Source: Asterionellopsis glacialis (taxonomy: Eukaryota; Bacillariophyta; Plagiogrammaphyceae; Rhaphoneidales; Asterionellopsidaceae). Taken from it: a stretch of DNA of 22,548 bases. The notes under the pieces were generated by a model. The model saw only the letters and a list, made by a program, of their open reading frames with translations. It made no database searches and was not told the DNA's origin. Location of the stretch: assembly GCA_014885115.2 (NCBI GenBank), contig WKLE02003173.1, positions 23,249 to 45,796 on the forward strand, read 5' to 3'. Position 1 is the stretch's first letter. Every line of letters begins with the position of its first letter. Positions 19,244 through 22,548 of this stretch are shown piece after piece. The translations under genes and the position numbers were made by a program.

Positions 19244-20554
19244 TTATAAGAATGTTATTTCTCCTGCGTCTCCAAATAGTTCAGGTGGAAGTTCACCCCC
19301 GAAAAGTTCAAGTGGAATTCCTGTGGGATTTCGTTCATCTTTGGGAAGTAATATATTTCGTAATAGAATATCTTCTGCTTGTAATTTTTGTCGCCGTTGG
19401 TATTCTGGATTAGCCCTACGTGTAACTGAAGGGAAGGCTGGAACGAAGCCAGTAAGGTACGATTTGGATTGCGAGGGTTGTGGTAACCATCGTTTATTGT
19501 TTAGTGTCCAGCCATTCAGCTTTTCATTTTGTGTTCTTTTAATTTGGCGTCTATGACGGCTTGCAGCTACATCCATCCGTCCAAAGTCTCGACAAGCTTC
19601 TGCTAATACACCCTCACGTTGACACCAATCGGCCACATCTACAAATCCAACCAAAACAGTTCTTGTACCAGATGTCACAACATCAGCACCATGCAAAAGT
19701 TTCCCTGAATGCATAACACTATCACCAGCATTTTGAACACGTATAGCACCCATGGGTGGATACAAAACCGATTCTTCTTGTGGTGACAATGGTGATACGT
19801 CACGTAATGCATCAAAGAAGGTGCCACCGCCTTCAAATTGATCTGGTGGTGTTAAAACTACTGTAAATGATAACAGTGAACCATCACGATGTTCCTCTAA
19901 TCGATCCATGGTACTTCCATGATTGTTATTTTGATTTTTGTCGTCTTTATCATTACGTGCTTCATAATTTGCACAAAAGAAATCAATATAGGACATGTCT
20001 TGTGTATCAATACCATATAAATCAGATAATTGTGTCCACATTCGATTTTGAAATTGTATTTCTTCCAAGTAGGATGCTAAATCTTCAGATTCTTCAATAG
20101 CAAAATCACATGTAGAATATGTTTGATGACGATCTTTATCTGGTTGATTCCATCTACCTGTACTGGTAGCGAATTGTGTTGCATATTCCAAGCATTTGGA
20201 TGCTTCTTGAGATGTTAAAAAGTTAGTTTGTATATGAATTTTATGTAATAGAGATGGATATTGATTCATGCAATTGTCGTCATTTTCCTTGTCCTCATGA
20301 AAAGGTGGTACTGTGATTGAAATTAAACCCTTGTCGTTGCCTTTGTCTATACTTTCCTCTGTCGTTGCAGAAGTTACGGAACTTGGTATTATTAAAGTGT
20401 TTCTGGTTTGACGACCAACTACATGTCCGTACCGTACGACGTCTAACGACAAAAAGCCAAAGCAACCAATGGGACCAGAATCATGATGTAGTAATGTCAT
20501 TGAAGCAACCAAAAGTAGGAATCTTGGGAAATTATTGTAGTGAAATAGGACCAT
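19244..20554 (-). CDS. 2-oxoglutarate/Fe(II) oxygenase, prolyl-4-hydroxylase-like
   Basis: Predicted non-haem iron dioxygenase. From the Met at 20554 it has 436 residues. The domain begins near LLHKIHIQTNFLTSQEASKC (102-121). The iron ligands are His222 and Asp224 in EEHRDGSLLSF, and the distal His is most likely His288 in LLHGADVVTSGTR; His282 is a less likely choice. GGGTFFDAL (242-250) is the usual GGxTxF turn. The 2-oxoglutarate-binding position is Arg298 rather than the Lys of many P4Hs. The N-terminus FPRFLLLVASMTLL... ends GCFG|FLSL, a hydrophobic leader with Phe after the likely cut, as in plastid presequences. The substrate is unknown. The long C-terminal part (about 310-436) is basic and unrecognised. 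The frame is open to a Met at 20644, but the Met at 20554 has the better context (GCCATGGT) and puts the leader at the N-terminus. Confidence 0.85.
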   Translation of the reverse strand: MVLFHYNNFPRFLLLVASMTLLHHDSGPIGCFGFLSLDVVRYGHVVGRQTRNTLIIPSSVTSATTEESIDKGNDKGLISITVPPFHEDKENDDNCMNQYPSLLHKIHIQTNFLTSQEASKCLEYATQFATSTGRWNQPDKDRHQTYSTCDFAIEESEDLASYLEEIQFQNRMWTQLSDLYGIDTQDMSYIDFFCANYEARNDKDDKNQNNNHGSTMDRLEEHRDGSLLSFTVVLTPPDQFEGGGTFFDALRDVSPLSPQEESVLYPPMGAIRVQNAGDSVMHSGKLLHGADVVTSGTRTVLVGFVDVADWCQREGVLAEACRDFGRMDVAASRHRRQIKRTQNEKLNGWTLNNKRWLPQPSQSKSYLTGFVPAFPSVTRRANPEYQRRQKLQAEDILLRNILLPKDERNPTGIPLELFGGELPPELFGDAGEITFL

Positions 20555-20716
20555 GGCAATGTGTGATGAATTGAAACAAAGATGAATGAAAATGGGCAGA
20601 AGGATAAAAAGATAAATGGAATAATGGTTGTCGGTAACAAGCAACGTGAGTGATCCGTCAGATCACAATAATGAAACAAAACACTCTCAATATTACCTTA
20701 TATCTGGCACGCATGG

Positions 20717-20792
20717 TTCTCGGTGATCACTGGTCCTGGAGTGTTGGAGGACCACAGAAGATGATGAGATCGATCGATCCGATCACCGAGAA
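20717..20792. repeat. Nested inverted repeat
   Basis: TTCTCGGTGATC (20717-20728) pairs perfectly with GATCACCGAGAA (20781-20792). Inside it TGGTCCT (20731-20737) pairs with AGGACCA (20748-20754) around a 10-nt loop. It lies about 160-240 bp upstream of the oxygenase start, so it may be part of the promoter or 5' UTR. It could fold as RNA or be bound as DNA. Confidence 0.6.
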
Positions 20793-21197
20793 GTGATGGG
20801 TCCGTTCGTTTGTCTGCCCGACACAAATTTTCAAAAATGATCCAAACTACGGAGTATTGTTTTTGAGCCATCTGTTTATTACCAGTTACCATAGAGTTCT
20901 ACGTAAATAATAAGTACAGGTGTCATAAACGAGACTTCCTGAGCAACTTTCTGGCTGTGTGGGACAATTTTTTATTCTTGATTCGTGATGTCCCTGGCTC
21001 ATCATCATTCTTTTGTTCTAATCGTGCAATGTACAAATTCGTACATCTCCTACGTAGAGAGGGAGGTCCAATTCAACTTTGACACCATCACTAGAGCCAA
21101 TCAAATTATCTGAAATATCAAAAGTGACATGTTGGTCTAGCAGAAAATGTTCTTACATAGAGGCAAGCAGATGAACCAGCGATAACAAGATCCACTA

Positions 21198-21217
21198 ACT
21201 GTAGGTAGTCCTACAGT
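21198..21217. repeat. 8-bp stem, 4-nt loop hairpin
   Basis: ACTGTAGG-TAGT-CCTACAGT is a perfect short hairpin or palindrome, about 220 bp upstream of the one-helix protein start. Its function is unknown. Confidence 0.55.
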
Positions 21218-21436
21218 AAGTAGATAGACATTGGGACCTACAACATCATGGTCTATTCTGGTATTCATTTTGCGACGCGAAATCAGAGAAGATATCATTT
21301 CGTATTCTCGCATTGGAAAAATCGCGTGTCACACACATCGGAACACCAACCACACAAAAAGTATCCATCATTCCAAAAAAAGCCATTCACCACTCTCTCA
21401 ATCTCAATATACAGCATTTGTAAATCATCGAACATA

Positions 21437-22021
21437 ATGTATTCTGTACAAGTCTTCGTTATTATTTCCTTGACTCTTTTTGTTCAAGTTGCACAAAGCT
21501 TTTCCCTGGCAACACCATCAACATTGTCATTTAGTGTCGGAACTCGTCCAAAGACCAATATTCGAAATGACCCATCAATCCAGGATGACAATCTAGTTAC
21601 ATCACGACGAAATCCAACATTCTTATATGCCACCAAGAAATCTACCAGTCTTTATTATCGTGATGGGATAGAATATGATGAAGCTGATATTTTACAACAA
21701 TTTTCTTCCCTAGTGACATCATCATCATCACTGCCAATGGAGCAACAACAACAACAACTACAAGAGCAATCATCATTGGCAATGACATCAACGTCAAAGA
21801 TTCCAGATATTGAAATTCCAAGACATTATTATCATCATGACGAGCAAGACGAGGATGGACAAATGACACAAGTCATCTACAAGATTTCCAGTAACAAGAA
21901 CATTTTGGATTCGTTAGAAATATCTCTCGGACGCGTTGCCATGATTGTCGCCTTTGTATTTTGTTTGACTGAATTACAAACTGGACTTAGTATTTCAGAG
22001 CAAATTCATAAACTTTTCTAA
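21437..22021 (+). CDS. Small plastid-type protein with LHC-like single helix
   Basis: The 194-residue product starts with a hydrophobic leader (MYSVQVFVIISLTLFVQVAQS) and Phe22 after the likely cut (AQS|FSLATPS), the classic diatom plastid motif. The middle is Ser/Gln-rich and likely disordered. The C-terminus has one membrane segment, SLEISLGRVAMIVAFVFCL (159-177), followed by TELQTGLSISEQ. This is the ExxxGRxAM...TG pattern of chlorophyll-binding helices in one-helix/LHC-like proteins: Glu161 and Arg166 are the conserved ion pair, but the usual Asn/His ligand is Leu164. A role at the thylakoid, such as pigment or photoprotection, is inference. The start at 21437 puts the leader first; upstream in-frame Met codons would not. 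It could be an unrelated plastid membrane protein that merely resembles the motif. Confidence 0.7.
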   Translation: MYSVQVFVIISLTLFVQVAQSFSLATPSTLSFSVGTRPKTNIRNDPSIQDDNLVTSRRNPTFLYATKKSTSLYYRDGIEYDEADILQQFSSLVTSSSSLPMEQQQQQLQEQSSLAMTSTSKIPDIEIPRHYYHHDEQDEDGQMTQVIYKISSNKNILDSLEISLGRVAMIVAFVFCLTELQTGLSISEQIHKLF

Positions 22022-22548
22022 ACCTGATACAAAACAATAGGATACAATCAAACGAAGAAAGTAACATTTATACTTTCGGGGGAAAAAGGCCATGGTGATG
22101 CACGAAGAATAGAATGCGCACACATGGATTAATTTTTGAACGACACGAATGCACATTGCAAAACAAGACGGGAATAAACGAATGAAGAACATAGGTATAC
22201 AAGAACTCATTAACTGTATTAAAACTATGATCGATAGTAATGGTTCTTCTTCACAAGTTAGTTTCTCGCAGACCTCATGGTTATTCTTCTTTCCCGCAGA
22301 CCTTGTTAGGAAATACAGGCAATGCATCTTGAATATCTATACTGTATCTATTTTTCAATTGTATCCCGTACCCCTCGTTACTCGTTATAGGAAACCCAAT
22401 GAGATTCCGAGATTCGCACCTCCACTTATTATTTTTGACTGGAAGAAGCAATACAAAAAAAGATTCAAAAAATTTGAAACAGCCTGCGCGTGAAAACGAA
22501 CATGCAAATTAAATAAGTAGAATGGAAGGAGAGGGATCATTTCACTTC
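22022..22548. other. 3' flank and window end
   Basis: This AT-rich sequence follows the one-helix gene. A frame at 22149-22493 and a reverse frame at 21995-22327 have no recognisable protein character. No feature is supported; the next gene lies beyond the window. Confidence 0.45.

Larger units (their letters stand above)
20555..21436. other. Divergent spacer with hairpins
   Basis: This 882-bp spacer lies between the divergent oxygenase (-) and one-helix (+) genes. It contains two inverted repeats listed separately and probably both promoters. The frame of the + gene is open back to a Met at 21248, but that extension looks like untranslated leader. Confidence 0.45.

Noticed and set aside
20555..20644. 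Extended N-terminus for the oxygenase
   Set aside because: The Met at 20554 has a stronger start context and leaves a normal leader at the N-terminus; the extension would place a second hydrophobic stretch before it.
22149..22493. Plus-strand ORF at the window end
   Set aside because: It has no leader, domain or motif and is likely the 3' flank of the one-helix gene.

Overview
The window reads as nuclear DNA from a photosynthetic stramenopile, most likely a diatom. The signs are: genes of mixed orientation on AT-rich DNA; short GT-AG introns (88, 85 and 101 nt) that restore reading frames exactly; a cytosolic eukaryotic ribosomal protein; a DUF6824-type domain that I know mainly from diatoms; and several N-termini in which a hydrophobic signal segment is followed directly by Phe, the hallmark of diatom plastid bipartite presequences. 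The species cannot be fixed from this sequence.

Layout. 1-743: 40S ribosomal protein S11 (+). 1623-5343: a two-exon, 1210-residue ankyrin/TRP-like cation channel (-), convergent with S11. 5344-5879: spacer rich in palindromes. 5880-7458: a decayed, frame-broken coding region of distinct composition, possibly mobile-element derived, unidentified. 7682-9482: a two-exon DUF6824 protein with Gln runs and a 114-bp in-frame tandem repeat (-). 10680-11255: a CbrC/UPF0167-family protein (+). 12049-13272: an RluA-type pseudouridine synthase (+). 13957-15105: ammonia-dependent asparagine synthetase AsnA (-). 15106-17261: a long spacer with one weak unrecognised ORF. 17262-18769: a two-exon alpha/beta-hydrolase/lipase with a plastid-type leader (+). 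19244-20554: a 2-oxoglutarate/Fe(II) prolyl-4-hydroxylase-like oxygenase (-), convergent with the lipase. 21437-22021: a small protein with a plastid-type leader and one C-terminal chlorophyll-binding-like helix (+).

The genes do not form an operon or an obvious pathway. The 3' third (lipase, oxygenase, one-helix protein) shares secretory or plastid-type N-termini, but a shared process is not shown. The spacers carry a recurrent perfect palindrome, TCTCTAGAGA, four times and variants of it several more times, always outside the called genes; this is the strongest unexplained signal. No tRNA, rRNA, CRISPR array or intact transposon was found. I did not find a clear novel multi-gene system. All functions rest on reading motifs by eye; no database search or transcript evidence was available.
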